From Oscillatoriales cyanobacterium RM2_1_1 (GTDB taxonomy: Bacteria > Cyanobacteriota > Cyanobacteriia > Cyanobacteriales > Microcoleaceae), in assembly GCA_012033335.1 (NCBI GenBank), contig JAAURB010000027.1, forward strand, positions 1-55,477: 55,477 nucleotides of DNA, read 5' to 3'. The position numbers and the translations under genes were made by a program. The notes beneath the pieces are model-generated. The model was not told where the DNA came from, searched no databases, and saw nothing but the letters and a program-made list of their open reading frames with translations. Of the stretch, positions 54,456 to 55,477 are shown piece after piece (within the stretch, counting starts at the first letter, position 1; each line of letters begins with the position of its first letter).

Positions 54456-55217
54456 TTAAGGTAGAGCTTCTAAACCTTGGGCAACTTCAGTCAGGATTTT
54501 TAGGGCTGGATGTTTGGGGTTATAAACCGCCAAGGGTTGATGTTGTTGAGCCGCATCGGCAAAAGCAATTGAACGGGTCAGGGGGGGATAGACCCTGGCA
54601 ATTTCACTCAAGGACTCTGTAATCGATTGTAAACTCTGGGCAGCTTGGACAGTACGGCCATCATACATCGTCGGTAAAATACCAGCCACTTGCAATTCCT
54701 GATTAGCCCGTTTTTTGACCCGAGCCAGGGTTTGCAGTAGTAGCTCTGTTCCTTTCAACGCTTTGTACTCCGTTTGAATCGGAATCAAAACATGGGTTGC
54801 AGCAACTAGAGAAATGTAACTGAGAATTCCCAGGGAAGGAGGGCAATCAATCAAGATGAAATCATAGCGCTCTCGACCTGGTTTGAGGGCTTCTACCAGG
54901 CGCAGATCCCGTAGATCAGCCACCACCAGTTCCAACTCTGCGCCACTGAGATTAATATTGGCGGGTAGCAAGTCCATCTGGTAAATATCTGAATGAATCG
55001 GTAGTGTCTCTCCCACCATCAAGGATTCATAAATAGTTTCTGCCAATTCAGAGGGCTCCAAACCCATAAATGCAGTCAGAGATGCCTGGGGATCCATGTC
55101 AACCAGTAAAACACGATGCTGGCGCTGAGCCAGTTGATACCCTAAGTTCATTGTCAGGGTAGTTTTTGCTACTCCTCCCGACTGGTTAAATAATGCAATG
55201 ACTTTGCTGTTTGACAT
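54456..55217 (-). CDS. parA: ParA-family partition ATPase
   Basis: 253 residues. Starts directly with the deviant Walker box NQSGGVAKTTLTMNLG (about 11-26), typical of short type Ib ParA with no N-terminal HTH. Walker A' VDMDPQASLT (about 41-50) and Walker B LIDCPPSLG (about 123-131) are present. The signature lysine (KGG) is replaced by Ser (SGG), as I recall in many cyanobacterial plasmid ParAs. Works with ParB for segregation. The start ATG 55217 lies 134 bp from the IS66 end. Confidence 0.93.
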   Translation of the reverse strand: MSNSKVIALFNQSGGVAKTTLTMNLGYQLAQRQHRVLLVDMDPQASLTAFMGLEPSELAETIYESLMVGETLPIHSDIYQMDLLPANINLSGAELELVVADLRDLRLVEALKPGRERYDFILIDCPPSLGILSYISLVAATHVLIPIQTEYKALKGTELLLQTLARVKKRANQELQVAGILPTMYDGRTVQAAQSLQSITESLSEIARVYPPLTRSIAFADAAQQHQPLAVYNPKHPALKILTEVAQGLEALP

Positions 55218-55350
55218 TGTTACTTGAAGTTTGGTTTGCAGGATTATTTTGCGGTATTGTTCGGTCTTGAGCGGAAAACCTTTTTCAACAGGCTGAGGAG
55301 AGGTTCCCTATAACTATTCTGCCAGGAAGAGGATTTCTTAAACAGCTTTT

Positions 55351-55477
55351 GTAATTGCTCAACTTAGAGAGAATAGGGATTTGGCAGGATTCAAAGCAGC
55401 CGAAATGGCTTGAAAAGCGGAGAGACCCTGACGCTTTCCGGTATTGACAATGGAACGAACGTCAGCGAATAGATCCC
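55351..55477 (-). mobile_element. IS66-family element, transposase-3' end with terminal inverted repeat
   Basis: 55477-55359 encodes the last 38 residues of an IS66 transposase (DLFADVRSIVNTGKRQGLSA then FQAISAALNPAKSLFSLS) ending at TGA 55359-55361. The inverted repeat GTAATTGCTCAAC (55351-55363) overlaps the stop codon and mirrors 202-214. The 8 bp outside (55343-55350, CAGCTTTT) repeat those at 215-222. Same strand and correct polarity to be the other end of the element at 1-214. Confidence 0.82.

Noticed and set aside
1-55477. CRISPR arrays, tRNA and rRNA genes
   Set aside because: No spaced identical repeats of CRISPR form and no cloverleaf or rRNA-like sequence was noticed on either strand.

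Overview
The window reads as a near-complete circular plasmid of a (probably filamentous) cyanobacterium. Evidence: a CyRepA1-type replication protein (26148-29192), a ParA/ParB cassette (53397-55217), HIP1 palindromes (GCGATCGC, for example near 7549, 7591 and 24916), two SLH-OprB type porins and a PAP/fibrillin-like protein. The two window ends carry the two ends of one IS66-family element: the transposase N-terminus at 1-158 and its C-terminus at 55359-55477. They share a 13-bp inverted repeat (202-214 and 55351-55363) and an identical 8-bp target duplication CAGCTTTT (215-222 and 55343-55350). So the contig most likely opens inside an IS66 copy on a circle, and only the middle of that IS is missing.

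Layout. 0.2-3 kb: debris plus a small secreted protein and a two-TM potassium channel with RCK domain. 3.3-11.3 kb: a beta-helix/RTX surface protein, an SDR oxidoreductase, a PAP/fibrillin-like protein and a matrixin-CAP-LamG secreted protein broken by one base. 11.5-15 kb: a scrap yard between two inverted copies of a ~103-bp MITE, holding an orphan pstS, a dead phoD, an IS200/IS605 right end and a parB tail. 15-16.9 kb: small plasmid-type hypothetical genes including a helix-turn-helix protein with an operator-like repeat array. 16.9-26 kb: a porin (one frameshift), two tandem secreted arylsulfatases and an orphan histidine kinase. 26-32.4 kb: the replicon core, with rep, a predicted counter-transcribed RNA in its leader, and a run of ribbon-helix-helix genes. 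32.7-43.3 kb: a two-component system divergent from a glycan cluster (two COG4671-type glycosyltransferases, a GT4, a GT2, an MsbA-like ABC exporter, a histidine phosphatase). 43.4-50 kb: a second porin, a tyrosine recombinase next to a repeat that recurs inverted at 14.4 kb, and a CBM6-DUF5060 glycoside-hydrolase-like protein with two frameshifts. 51-55.2 kb: a membrane-anchored P-loop ATPase module and parAB.

How it fits together. The cargo points to nutrient and polymer scavenging at the cell surface (phosphate binding, sulfate ester hydrolysis, outer-membrane porins, secreted protease and glycosidase, surface glycan production). The backbone is rep plus antisense RNA plus RHH proteins, parAB and a recombinase. 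Four large genes are each interrupted by one or two single-base indels. Removing them restores full-length products, so these may be assembly errors, phase-variable sites or early decay; sequence alone cannot separate these.
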